A stretch of 64,000 nucleotides of DNA. Origin: Isoetes taiwanensis. Lineage: Eukaryota; Streptophyta; Lycopodiopsida; Isoetales; Isoetaceae. The translations under genes were made by a program, and so were the position numbers. Under the pieces are notes generated by a model. That model was not told where the DNA came from, did not search any database, and saw nothing but the letters and a program-made list of their open reading frames with translations. The stretch covers positions 17,102,283-17,166,282 of the forward strand of contig JAJEKV010000026.1 in assembly GCA_021234155.1 (NCBI GenBank). Direction: 5' to 3'. Below, piece by piece: positions 34,800-46,199 of the stretch; within the stretch, counting starts at the first letter, position 1; every line of letters starts with the position of its first letter.

Positions 34800-35760
34800 G
34801 CTGGATTTTTCTCTCTTGATTGCTAAAAGAACATCAGCTGCAATCCATGGAAAGCTGTATAAAATTGGCAAATGAACATACACTTTCACATGGCTATATT
34901 TTTGAAGCCAGTACTCATGGTATGTCACATGGTACCAGGCAGATGCTTTTGCCTTCCGTATTTTCAGCCTCGGAAGATGCTAGTCAAAGATGTTTTTTCT
35001 AATATGAAGGTTATGCATCCTTAACTCTTCTTTAAGATTCTCTTTATCTGGATTCTTGCCCTACGCAGTGATCTCCAAATTCTTTCCATATCCTCAAAGA
35101 TACTACGGAAATCACCTCGTAACAAGGCATAGCTATATTGCACATGATCCCATATGCCATTCTGCTTTCTGCTGTTCTGTGTTTCTGCCTAGACTTATGT
35201 ATCCTGATGCAAGCTCTCCTTGAGTATCAATCCCAAAGAGACCCATGATGTTTCGAAGCTTTGTCTCATATGAACACTTAATTTGCCATGCTTGATCTAA
35301 ATACCTCTCAAACCCTGGTACTTCTAAACGAGGATCAAAACATTCTCCAGCAAATGTTGGTCTGAGCAGTTGAAACTCATCATACCTGACTTCCTTAGCT
35401 TCACGAAATAAAATGCCTACGATTGTCTCTGAACGATAAGTTTCTCGTTCATCCTTTTCCATGAAGCCTGGATATCTACAAGGCCTGAGATCATAAGGCA
35501 TAACGACATGCTCACAAGTCTTGGAAGCATCTACAGCCATGACAGCAAGTTCTGCAAAATGTTCGCATTTCCCATCAAATGCAAACATCAACAGCTTCTA
35601 ATACCTTGACATCTCCCGGATGCAGACAAGGATTCTTTGCCATCACAACTTTACCAGTAATAGGGCGTAGGGATACATCACTTGTATGGATGTCAGGGCG
35701 AGATACCCACATAAAACATTGGCCATAAGCAAGAAGTGATGCCTCATCTAAACATCGCAA
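34800..35760 (-). pseudogene. RNA-dependent RNA polymerase (RDR, gamma-like) remnant lacking the catalytic segment
   Basis: Running leftward, the frame at 35760-35575 contains I-T-G-K-V-V-M-A-K-N-P-C-L-H-P-G-D-V-K-V-L-E-A-V-D, a hallmark of eukaryotic RDRs, which make dsRNA for silencing. The next block (about 35590-35133) reads H-F-A-E-L-A-V-M-A-V-D-A-S-K-T and R-Y-P-G-F-M-E-K-D-E-R-E-T-Y-R-S-E, found downstream of the catalytic core. The roughly 110 residues expected between them, including D-L-D-G-D, are absent at the DNA level and the junction shifts frame. Further left come Y-S-Y-A-L-L-R-G-D-F and, near 34940-34800, A-S-A-W-Y-H-V-T-Y-H and S-F-P-W-I-A-A-D-V-L-L, matching the RDR C-terminus, with more shifts and stops. 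It cannot encode an active polymerase. No N-terminal exons were identified. Confidence 0.8.
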
Positions 35761-37238
35761 TAAACACCTGCCTGATGGTTAACTTGGGACTTGTAAATGA
35801 ATTTGTTGAATTTGTTTTTTGCAAGTTGCTATAGAATGTATTTCTTGACATGTAGAACGTATTTTTTGAGTGCTGACCATAGGAAGGTTTAACATGTAAG
35901 ATAAAGTTTGTTTTGGAAAATGCATCTTTTTGTGAACATGACAAAATATAGTTTATGTAAATTGGCGAATGCATGCTCAGTCAATACCCTATTATAAAAC
36001 TTAGCTTTTTCAATCAATACAGTATTACAAACCTACACATTGAATGGGAAGTTAATTGATGGCACTTGTAAGTGTTAGAGGCACTTGTGTGTTTAGCAAA
36101 GGAGTTAATGTTCCCTAATTAAAAGCCTCCGAGCACTCATGTTCGTAGTGTTAGAAGGCACATGTTCGTAGTGTTAGAAGGCACTTAGTGTTCATTGTCC
36201 CCTAATCAAAAGCCTATGCATTGCTCCCTAATCAAAGCCTCTGCATTTTGCCATCAAGCCCTAACAATACTATCTCATTGTTTTCGTGCCAAAATCTAGG
36301 TAGGTTATAACCAGGACAATAGAGGACAAACGATGCCATGATATAAAAATGTTTCTACTCCAAAAACCAAGGGAAAAAATGTAATTTTGAATAAGATTTA
36401 AGAAATGTGACAGCTATACCACCTGTAAAATCTTGATGTGATTTTATATTACAATACAAAAAGAAAAACGATTTTGTAAGCTATCTGAGTAGTTCTAAAA
36501 CATTCTGGAAGATTTTTAATGTAGCTCTTAGATAGTTTGTACAACAACTGATATGGAGTTCAAGAAATGCCTTCTACAATATTAGACTCTTTTGAAAAAA
36601 ATAAATTTGAAAACCATGCTACACTTTAATAAAAGGCTATGCAGCTTGAGTTCCAAATAAAAAGAGCTTCGCAAATGCTAGCCATAATCATCCCAAGGCT
36701 TGGAACAATTTTGATGCAGCATGAGTTGATGGATAACGTGATGAGCAATATCCCTTAATTATTATGTACGGAGATGAGATGAAAATGCCACCATGTATTT
36801 CCATGCAATAATGGTGCTTCTCCAGCTGAAGCATTATAATCTATAAAAATTAAAATGTTGCTTCTACTTGACAAATTTGAAAAACTTTTAGATTCAGGAT
36901 GTAGAAGTATAAAAATTACAATGTCACCCCTACTACAAATTTGAAAACTTCTAAATTTAAAGTATGCCTGCAAACAAATATGTTGCACATCCTCTACAAA
37001 ATAATGGCCTTCAATATTCATGCGAGGAAACTCGGATGGTTGCATGGAGTATCCATGCAAGGAAAAACTAAACTGTAAATAAATAAGCAGATTTGATAAA
37101 TAAATAGTTCAAAAGACGATCAAATGGATCCTAACAGTGGATGGAAAAAAACACAACTCCAAATAACACTTTAACTTCGTATGAAACATGGGTGGATTTA
37201 CAAAAGAAAGCGAGGCATACAAAACTTTGACACATCCA
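35761..37238. other. no supported gene
   Basis: AT-rich. A short duplication around 36140-36185 repeats a CATGTTCGTAGTGTTAGAAG word. If the RDR had upstream exons, they should lie here or further right, but I could not identify any. Confidence 0.4.
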
Positions 37239-37915
37239 CTAGCTTAGAACAAAGATTTGAAGACATACCTGCAACCAAAATTGTATCCTCCTAATTGATG
37301 GAGAATTCTTGAACTGAACTCTATAAAAAGTTTCATTGGCATAGAGGAGTAGAGTTTCATCCATTCCAACATCATTACCAAGTTCATCTGCTTTACTGAC
37401 CAAACGTGACTCTGTTCTACAACACAACAATCAAATAGGCAGAGCACATATCCAATGTATCCAAATAGGCAGAGCACATATCAAAATAGGATGTCAGCTT
37501 TAAGAATACAAACCTCGTGGAATCATGGTCATAACCAAGGAAGCAAAACAAATGGAAAGACATCAACATTGGTCTCTACACGAAGCCAGTCCACAACACT
37601 TTCAATAAGATGCTCTGCCCTGGAAGCAGAGCTTCCATACTCATGCACGGCAATAACCAGATGGAGAAGGAACAAAGATGAAGTGCACCACTTGGAAAAA
37701 CAAATAGCACTCCATAAATTAAGGATTGTGTTTGCTGGAAATACCACAAAGAGAATTAAGGAGGATCTGAATACCATTTTGCAGAGCTCCAACAGGATCA
37801 ATACTTCCCTGATCCTTCTTTTTGAGAAAACCATGTGCGATTCATCCTCAGCAGCTTGGCGAGCCAAAAACAAGACACTGGCGAAAACACACATCCGGTT
37901 AGGCAGTTCGAACAT
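37239..37915 (-). other. unrecognised minus-strand frames
   Basis: A 128-codon frame at 37915-37529 and a 63-codon frame at 37430-37239 have protein-like stretches (S-R-A-E-H-L-I-E-S-V-V-D-W-L-R; then A-D-E-L-G-N-D-V-G-M-D-E-T-L-L-L-Y-A-N-E). They could be exons of one gene in the RDR orientation, but I recognise neither. The plus-strand 163-codon frame over 37455-37946 is likely a shadow. Confidence 0.25.
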
Positions 37916-38075
37916 CGCCCCCTCCCCAGAATGGGATGACCGCTAGTTTATTGCCAGTAACAAGTTTGTAGTAGTTTTTTGCATATTCTAGGAATATACT
38001 GGCATGTACCAAGAATATGTTGAAAACCCATACAAGCAAGGGATTGCCCCCCTAGGGGCAACCCAAAAACTTTCT
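37893..38075 (+). repeat. second copy of the 29990-30195 repeat
   Basis: It shares the GGTTAGGCAGTT start and the CCCCCTAGGGGCAACCC end with the first copy; the middle is diverged. Confidence 0.65.
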
Positions 38076-38717
38076 AGTGGAATTTATGCAATTGCTGGAA
38101 TGGCGTAGTGGTGGATATTGGCATAATTCCGAGGTTGCATTTACAGGTACTGCAGAACAATTGGTCCTACTTATATTGACGAATTAACATGTTTTTGAAG
38201 ATAGAAAATGATTGCCTAATGCTAAGAACCTACTACCTAATGTGCTGTTTGCATGTCCTTTAGGCTTGTTTAGAATATGGTTGTTGATCTTTAACAAACA
38301 AAACCGTAGATATATTCCAAGAATCATTCTTAAGAGATAGCAATAGACTAATACCTGGTGGAAAATTTTGTTTGAAACCACTCTTCTCTGCCTTGGATCT
38401 GTTAAGTATGTCGCCATGAGAAATAACAAATAATAGTACCTCAAAATAGAAATTACTTTGAAATACAACATATGTTTGAAATTCATCAAACCCGAGGAGA
38501 GGGCTTGTTGGAGAGCAGGGAATACCAGATTGAGATGCCAAAGTAACTATTTACAGAAGAGCCCAGACCCAGAAGCAGATTCATGTGTCCATTTTCAGTG
38601 CAGGCACTAATGATGGCCTTCCAAGAAAATAATGACATTTGTCTTCCAAAGATATAACAGCAAAGAAAATAAAAAAAGCGCAAGGAATGAAGTAGGAGGA
38701 AAAGAGACTGAAGGGCA
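38076..38717. other. no supported gene
   Basis: Short overlapping minus-strand frames (38184-38541) without motifs. These may be intron or 3' sequence of the frame at 38718-38924. Confidence 0.3.
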
Positions 38718-38924
38718 TCACTGAAGGGCCGTCGGATCAAATTTCTCATCCAAGGAATTCTCTGACCCGGTGTTCGGTGCGTCTGAGTTTGCTTTCACGC
38801 TCAATCTTCGAGTTACCTGAAATAGCATAAGAAATAGCACAACTGAACCACAAAGACACAGTCCAACAAGAGAGGCACTTATCCTAACTTCGCTCAGACG
38901 AAGAACTGTGAAGGAAAAGCTCAA
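38718..38924 (-). CDS. possible first exon of a single-pass membrane protein
   Basis: A 68-codon frame starts M-S-F-S-F-T-V-L-R-L and contains one strong hydrophobic segment (residues about 16-37, including L-V-G-L-C-L-C-G-S-V-V-L-F-L-M-L-F) followed by R-R, then a polar, acidic tail. That is type II signal-anchor topology. It diverges from SEC24 across about 1.07 kb, which fits a 5' exon with a promoter to its right. No downstream exon could be assigned and the family is unknown. Confidence 0.35.
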   Translation of the reverse strand: MSFSFTVLRLSEVRISASLVGLCLCGSVVLFLMLFQVTRRLSVKANSDAPNTGSENSLDEKFDPTALQ

Positions 38925-39997
38925 GGAAGGGAGGCGGATGTGGCTGACATGCTATGCTGATGTGGGTGATCATCTGGACACCTTAGGGCCAGATTCGACT
39001 TGCGGCAGTGGCACTTCTTAAAAAAATTTCAATTTCCGCCTCCTTTTTTAAGAGCGACGATTTGTGTGATTCCATTTGTGGCAGTAGGTAGTTTCAAATA
39101 GATGTTCAAGATTGCTCTCTCACTTAATCTACGGCAAGATTCGTCTGTCACTTAACTCAAATTCTAAAGGACAGGGGATCACCCGTGCCAATTAATCCAG
39201 TGTTTTGGAGTTAAGCAGGAGTGTTTTTGGTTGACGGCAAGCGTCAGTTATGCCGTGTCACTACAGAATTGGTTGAGGCTTAAATGCCACTCGTCTATCT
39301 TTCAAAGTCGAATCCGGCCGTTAGAATTGCACGAAATTGTGTATCTCGAGTTAGGCAAACCCTGCTAAAAACTTTGGAAAAACCATTTGCCACCGTAACG
39401 TAATGGCACGAAATACAGATGTTTTTGCCAAGGCTTTTGGATGATGACGTATACCCTAAATAGATCGCCAGTACACCCCAATATTTCAGTGCAAATCGGC
39501 CGGCAGGTCCCTTTGTATTTTTGAGCTATGTCCGACACAGCAGATCTCACAACTTAGCCTAAGCAGCGGGGGCTCGCGTAGCTATCGTCGGTCGCTTCTA
39601 ATCATCGTCTTATATCTCTTTTACAGAATTTGGTTAAGAGGAAGAGATCAGGTGTGAAGTGACCAGTTTCATTTCTAGTCTTCGCTTTTGATAATGCTGT
39701 TGATCTAGATTGTATCGATAATTTTGTGGGCGTCAAACCGAAATGATGAGATCCGCAAGTTATGTATCTTGAGATGATGGTAGTAGTTTTAGCATCTAGG
39801 GTTGCAGGTTATACTGTTAAATTCATTGTTAAACTTTGATACATATACTGGTGAACGTAAAGATCAGGCAGGTTGCCAACGGAAGCCGCAATTATAGTGG
39901 ATTTGCAGTGAATTTCTTATTTTCTTGTCAACGGAATTGAAGCAGATCAATGTGAACTATAATTGGGTGCAAATCAGAGGAAAACACATCAACAACA
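38925..39997. promoter_or_regulatory. SEC24 upstream region and 5' UTR
   Basis: This is the intergenic interval between a leftward frame and the SEC24 start. The last ~350 bp before the ATG is probably transcribed leader; an AG/GTGTGA-type donor near 39650 and an AG acceptor near 39947 would permit a 5' UTR intron, as is common for plant housekeeping genes. No canonical TATA box stands out. Confidence 0.35.
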
Positions 39998-42900
39998 ATG
40001 AGTACACCTAGTCCAGGAAGACAGGATGGCCAAACTGGAGCATTTCAATCCCCACAACCTTTTAGTGGTTTTAATCCGACCCGCCCTGCACCGGGTCGTC
40101 CCTATAATCCTACTGTAGGTGGGTCTTATCAACCTCCCGCTCCACATCAAGTACCTCGTCCTTCATTTCCAGGTGAAGCTCAACCTCCGCCACCTCCAAT
40201 GCCAGGCTATGCACAACTTGCTGCCTCTCAACACTTTCAGCAGCCTACAATGAGAACCCCTATACCATATGTCCCTGCCAGTCAGCCTCCCAAGGCTTTT
40301 GGAGGTCCATATGCATCACAGCCTTCTACTGGGGCACAACCAAGACGTCCACAAATGCCTCCTCCAGTATCTTATATGGGGAATCAACCTCCTTCAGCTG
40401 GAAACGCACCACCACCTTATGCTGGAGTGCAACCAACAACACCTGCAGTGCAGGCACCTGCTGCTGGAATGCAAGCCACCTTACCTCCTACGGCCTCAAC
40501 AGCTCCTACTTTCAGACCTGTGCAATATGGATATGGAGGAGGGCCTCCCCAGGGTCAAATTCCACCTCCCACTGTACCCTCTCAACCCCTACCTAGTTAC
40601 GGGTCCGTGCCACCCCAAGCTCCACCTAGTAGGCTGGTATCAACACAACTCCCGGCACCAGCACCAGCCCCTGGTCATCTATCAGCACCAAGTGCCAGTT
40701 ATGGGCCATCGAATCCTTCTGTTCAGCCTGCTTCATACATTGGGCCGCAGGCTCCAGGGTTCTATCCAGCATCAACTCATCCAACAGCAGCACCGCCATC
40801 CATTGGAGGTTATGGAGCTGCAACAAATTTGGTTGAAGAATTTGAATCTTTATCACTTATGTCTGCACCTGGATCTCTGGAGGCAAGGATAAATCCAGTC
40901 TCTCTCCCTCGGCCTACAGATGAGGAACCTACCATCCCTTTCTCAGCAAATTGTCACCCAAGGTACTTCCGTCTCACATGTAATGCTGTACCTAATGCAC
41001 ATTCCTTAGCTGCAAGATGGCATCTGCCTTTAGGCGCTGTTGTTGATCCACTTGCAGAGGCTCCAGAAGGGGTAAGAAGCCTAATTATGAGATAAAAAGT
41101 GATTGAAGTGTTACTGATGTCTCGTCTTTATTTTCTAGGAAGAAGTTCCAGTTGTCAACTTTGGGACCTCTGGAATAGTCAGATGCCGAAGGTGTAGGAC
41201 TTACATTAATCCATATGCAATGTTTACTGATAATGGAAGGCATTGGCGATGTAATGTATGCCAGCTATTAAATGAAGGTGAGCAGTCTCTTTTGTAGCAG
41301 AGAATGGATTTATTTGTCAATCTGACGCTTACCATGTAAATATTTTCGTGGTGGTATCCAGTCATTTTACACTTCTTGTATTTTACTTGCATGTAGTTCC
41401 TATGGACTATTTCTGTGCCCTGGATGCAAATGGGAAGCGAAGAGATGTCGATGAACGCCCTGAACTTTCCCAAGGTAGCGTGGAATTTGTGGCACCTGCT
41501 GAATATATGGTGCGGCCGCCAATGCCACCGGTGTATTTTTTTCTCATCGATGTTTCAGTTGCTTCAGTCAAATCTGGTATGCTACAGGTATTATCTCAGG
41601 TGCCACAGGTTCTTTGTATTTGTTATTACATTAGGTTGTGAGTTCCTTATCTCATATTTGATGGTCGAGCATGGACTGGATCATTTTATAATTAATATGA
41701 TTGGACCTAAAGCCGCAGTAAAAATGAGTTGGCAAACACATGCAAAGAATATTAGAAGCATATAGAACTTGAACATCCAATTAAACATGTTGTAAATATT
41801 GTTTTGAACACGGGGAATTGGGTCATGTTTTATGGAATATATTAGGTTACTATTTACAAATGGCCATTCTTTTAGAAGCATGTTAGCACCACTGTTATTG
41901 GCTTCAACAACAATAAGCTTTCTTGTATGGGTTGTTTAAGCTTAGTTTTCACCTATGATGGCCATGTGATGCCCATGTATAAATTCCCTTGGATACCAAA
42001 ATCCATTTCCCTTGAATCACAAAGAAATTATATTATTCCAACTCAAAATAGTGCTGATTTTGTTGAGGTTATTTGATGGTCACATTATTTATAACTTCAG
42101 GTTGCAGTGGATACAATAAAATCATGCTTGGATGATTTACCAGGATCGCCAAGAACACAAGTAGGATTTTTGACATTTGACAGTACTTTACATTTTTACA
42201 ATCTCAAGGTACACTCTTGTGGTCCTTTAAACCCTTATATAATGCTGCAGTACTTTGTCTTAAAGCTGATATGTTGTCTGGAATAATTTTTATGCAGTCA
42301 TCATTGACGCAGCCGCAAATGGTGGTCATGGCGCAATTAGATGATCTATTTTTGCCTATGCCCGATGATTTGTTGGTCCATCTTACAGAGTCACGAACGG
42401 TTGTAGAAGCTCTTTTGGACAACCTTCCATCTACTTTTGCAGATAACACAAATATTGAATCAGCATTAGGTCCTGCCTTGCAAGCGGTGGCAATGCTCAT
42501 GGTTCGTATATTTGAGATCGGAAATGTCCAACTTTGTCTTTAATAGACTGGAATTTCATATAGTTGGTATCTTCCATCTGCAGGGTCAACTAGGAGGGAA
42601 ACTACTCATATTCCAGAGCACTCTACCATCCCTAGGTGTGGGAAGGCTCAAATTACGGGGAGAGGATCCCCGAATTTATGGTACGGATAAGGAGCATACC
42701 ATACGCGTTGCAGACGAGCAGTTTTATAAACAAATGGCAGCTGACTTTTCAAAATATCAGATTGGCGTGAATATTTATGCATTTTCTGAAAAGTATACTG
42801 ACTTGGCATCATTGGGTAAGATGCTTTAGTTAGACATCTGGTTCTTATTTGTCACATGACTGTCTATATGTTGTGATTACAGGAACCCTTTCGAAGTACA

Positions 42901-44825
42901 CTGGTGGTCAGGTATTCTATTATCCAGGATTTCAGGAAGCTTCTGATGGAGAGAAATTCAGATATGAGCTTGCCAGGGATTTAAAGAGGGAAACAGCTTG
43001 GGAGGCTGTTATGCGTATTCGTTGTGGGAAAGGTATCACAGATCATTGAACACAGATTCTCTCATGTCTTCCTTACACATTGTTTTTTTAAGTCAAATGT
43101 TGCTTATGTGTCTGTCCTCTAAAACAGGGATCAAGTATTCTAGTTTCCATGGTCATTTCATGCTCAGGAGCTCAGATCTATTATCCCTTCCAGCGGTGGA
43201 TTGTGATAAGACATTTGCAGTCCAGTTTGCATTAGAAGATACATTGTTGACAAGTCAAACTGTCTATTTCCAAGTTGCTTTGTTGTATCCTTCAATTCAA
43301 GTTATCATTATTTGGGTAACTGCTTCCTATTGGCACTATTCCTTTATTATATAAGGCATGTTTATGTTTATGTGTATTCCTTCATGTATGGTGGCATAGA
43401 TATACATCTTCTGTGGGTGAGAGACGCATCAGAGTTCATACCCTAGCTGCTCCAGTGGTCAGCGATCTGAGTGAAATGTATCGGGCTGCTGATGCAGGTG
43501 CAATTGTTGGCGTTCTGAGCAGGCTTGGTAAAGTTTTTACTCTATTGATAATTGTAACAGGTTCTCAGCTCTTGACATGTCTTATCGATTATTGTATTGT
43601 TGGCAATTTATACCTTAAATTAGAAAATTGAGATGAGATGTTAATCTGTAAACTGAGATGCATGTTTGATATGAACAGCAATTGACAAATCACTGAATAC
43701 AAAGTTGGAGGATGCTCGTCAGAGTCTACAGACGCGTTTGGTTAATGCACTACGGGAATACCGTAATCTATATGCTGTGAAACATCAGTTAATGGGACGT
43801 TTAGTATACCCAGAATCGTTGAAACTACTTCCACTTTACATACTGTGCCTCTGCAAGAGCTTGGCATTGCGAGGAGGCTTCATGGATGCTCACCCAGATG
43901 AACGTTCTGTGGCTGGCTATGAAATTATGACAATGTCCTGTTCTCGACTTCTAAAGCTCATCTATCCATCATTGTTTCGGGTTGATGAATTCTTGTTGCA
44001 GGTACGTGCTTCTGGAAGACTCTTCCATTTATCAGTATACTGTGCTTCTTTTAATACTGACATTTGGTTGGGCAGGGCGATAAATCAGAACCTGGGGATC
44101 TTATTTATCCTCAACGACATCCATTGTCCATGGAAGTCCTTGATCCACGTGGCGCGTTCCTGTTCTATGATGGCTTCAGATTTGTTCTGTGGCTTGGGAA
44201 TCTTTTGCAAACAGATTTTGTTATACAGCTACTAGGACAAGAGGTTGCTAGCAGTGCTGATTTGAGAAAGGTTAGTCATTACTAAACATTTTGTTGGTTT
44301 TGTCCCCATTATTTATTGAATCATCTTGCGACATGATCTTAACTGGACCTTAACTGTAGGGCTATTTTGGCATAATAATTAAACTACATGAAGGGCTAGG
44401 TTTGCGCCATCTCTGCATAGGACATGGAGCACTTTTTGTTGCCTGCTTATGATGTCAAGTGGTTCACAGTAAAGCAGCATGTTGTTTAAATCTTCTGCCT
44501 GCTTACTTGCATATGACATTGAGGAACTTATACCAAAGCATGGTGTTTTCCTAAGCCTAAAAGGGTTATAACCTGGGCATTTTTCCTGCAGGTCGTAGTG
44601 GTAGAGCAGAATACTGAACCATCACGGCGCTTTCATCGTCTTTTGGACAAGCTGCGGAAGGGCATTCCTGCGTGTTATCAGCAACTCTTTGTTGTACGCC
44701 GAGGAGAACAACCCCGAGAAAATAACTTGTTACTTGCAAATCTTTCCGAGGATCGAAATGGTGGTCTCCTTGGATATGCAGATTGGATGGTTCACCTCTA
44801 TAGACAAGTTCAGCAGAAGATTTAG
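39998..44825 (+). CDS. SEC24: SEC24 COPII coat cargo adaptor, complete, 12 coding exons
   Basis: SEC24 pairs with SEC23 on SAR1-GTP at ER exit sites and selects cargo for ER-to-Golgi vesicles. Exons: 39998-41071, 41139-41277, 41397-41587, 42101-42208, 42298-42501, 42584-42815, 42883-43032, 43128-43284, 43400-43527, 43679-44001, 44076-44270 and 44592-44825. All introns are GT-AG and all phases fit; the sum is 3135 nt, 1044 aa, the usual plant length. Residues 1 to about 300 are a Pro/Gln-rich disordered arm. The zinc finger uses Cys 374, 377, 396 and 399. Then come the vWA-like trunk ([11 protein letters not shown]), beta-sandwich, helical domain and C-terminal gelsolin fold ([16 protein letters not shown]). 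No stop or frameshift, so this is the one clearly functional gene here. The start is the only ATG that opens the whole arm, in an ACAACAATG context. Confidence 0.97.
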
Positions 44826-46169
44826 AATGTACTTTATTCATTTGATTTCTCATTTTAATTTTGCCGTCCTATGAAGTTTGTACAGATTCTGTCCCCACTT
44901 TGGTTCCTAACAATTGTTGGGTATAACTAGAAAAGCTTGGACTATACACTCATTAATTTGTTATACCATCTCCCACCCTTGAGCTGGACGTCATAGGGGA
45001 GATGCCGATTGTGCACAATTGTTTAACTATTTTTGGCCTTCGTTGTCAATCAGATATCCATGAATCAAGGGATGGTGTAGTGTTAGGTGAGCTAAAGATT
45101 GTGCACATTTGTTTAACTAGTTTTGGCCTTCATTAGTAGCATGCAGCGGTGTTAGGTGAGCTAAAAGAAAGAACATGTAAATAGTAATCAATCCAGACGA
45201 GGATTGAAGGGTTATTGTTATGTATGTGACTGGGTATGTATGGTGAACGGGCGAGTGATGTTTTAGACCTTAAGGCGACGTTCCCATGAGCCTGACCTGA
45301 CCGCAAAAGAGTGAGGTCGAGGTTGAAGTGCGAAGAAGATTGTTACCATGCGACCGCAATATTCTTTTACTCAGAAACCAGAAACCGGCTAGATCTTCAC
45401 TGGCTTTGAAATTCACCGGCTGCTTCATCGGTTGCTTGCTTCTTCGTCACCTGTTGATTCGTTAAAAGGCAACAACCCGACCTTTTAGAAATGGTCTTTC
45501 ATTTTGGAAAAATCCGAGTTTTCTTTAAAGGCAACCTTAACTCTGCTGCATGGGAACTGGAAAAAACAGAGTCCGGTCGGTTCCATGGGAACGTTCCCTA
45601 AGAACAGACGAAAACCAGGTGGCAACCTACTTTGCATGATGGCAAAGTTAAATCAATTGGGCAAGCAACATAGAAGTGTTCATCTTTGTTGAAGACCTGC
45701 CCATCCATTGTGCACCCTGTTGAAAAAACACTTCTCAAGGTGCATTAGGAGCACGATTCAAGAGCAAGCGACGGTAGAACATGTGAGCAAGCTTTGTGGA
45801 AAATGGGCGAGCCGTCGTGTAGGGCAAGTTTAAAATCTCTTTCAAGAGGATATGATAAGAAAATATGAATACACAATTGAAAATGCCGAAAGAACCATTC
45901 ATCTGTTACAAGAAATTTATGGGAGACCACCGCGAACATTTCTTTTGCCGACCCACTTAGACAGTTTGAATTGTGTTTATTAAAAATGGAGTGATGTTGG
46001 GTTTGGTATCAGTTGAAGGATCTAGGTATTGCGGGGTCTAGGTATATGGTCCAAGAGTTCTACACTACAAAAATTTCTTTGAGTTATATATGGGATCGAG
46101 TATTGCGAAGATCTATGTATATGGTCTTGGAGTTCTATGCTATAGATATTTGTTTGAGTTTAAGTTGTA
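44826..46169. other. SEC24 3' region and intergenic DNA, no gene seen
   Basis: The first few hundred bases are probably 3' UTR. A GTTTAACTA(T/G)TTTTGGCCTTC word repeats at about 45020 and 45111, and GGTGTTAGGTGAGCTAAA-type words at 45080 and 45150. A 62-codon frame at 45504-45692 has no recognisable content. Confidence 0.45.
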
Positions 46170-46199
46170 CTAGTAAACGTGTGCCAGGCGTTGCCGCGC
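46170..46199 (-). mobile_element. Helitron-type 3' terminus, decayed stem (extends rightward)
   Basis: Read on the minus strand, GCAACGCCTGGCAC, a 9-nt spacer and TTACTAG then T align with the 15.5-kb terminus. The stem GCCAGGC / GCCGCGC has two mismatches, so the copy is old. Confidence 0.5.

Noticed and set aside
39178-39245. 5S rRNA-like phrase (AGTTAAGC in a GGGATCACCCGTG context)
   Set aside because: Only one short internal-box-like word matches; the expected length and flanking boxes are absent.
40269-40892. 207-codon frame inside SEC24
   Set aside because: Out-of-frame shadow of the Pro/Gln-rich first exon.
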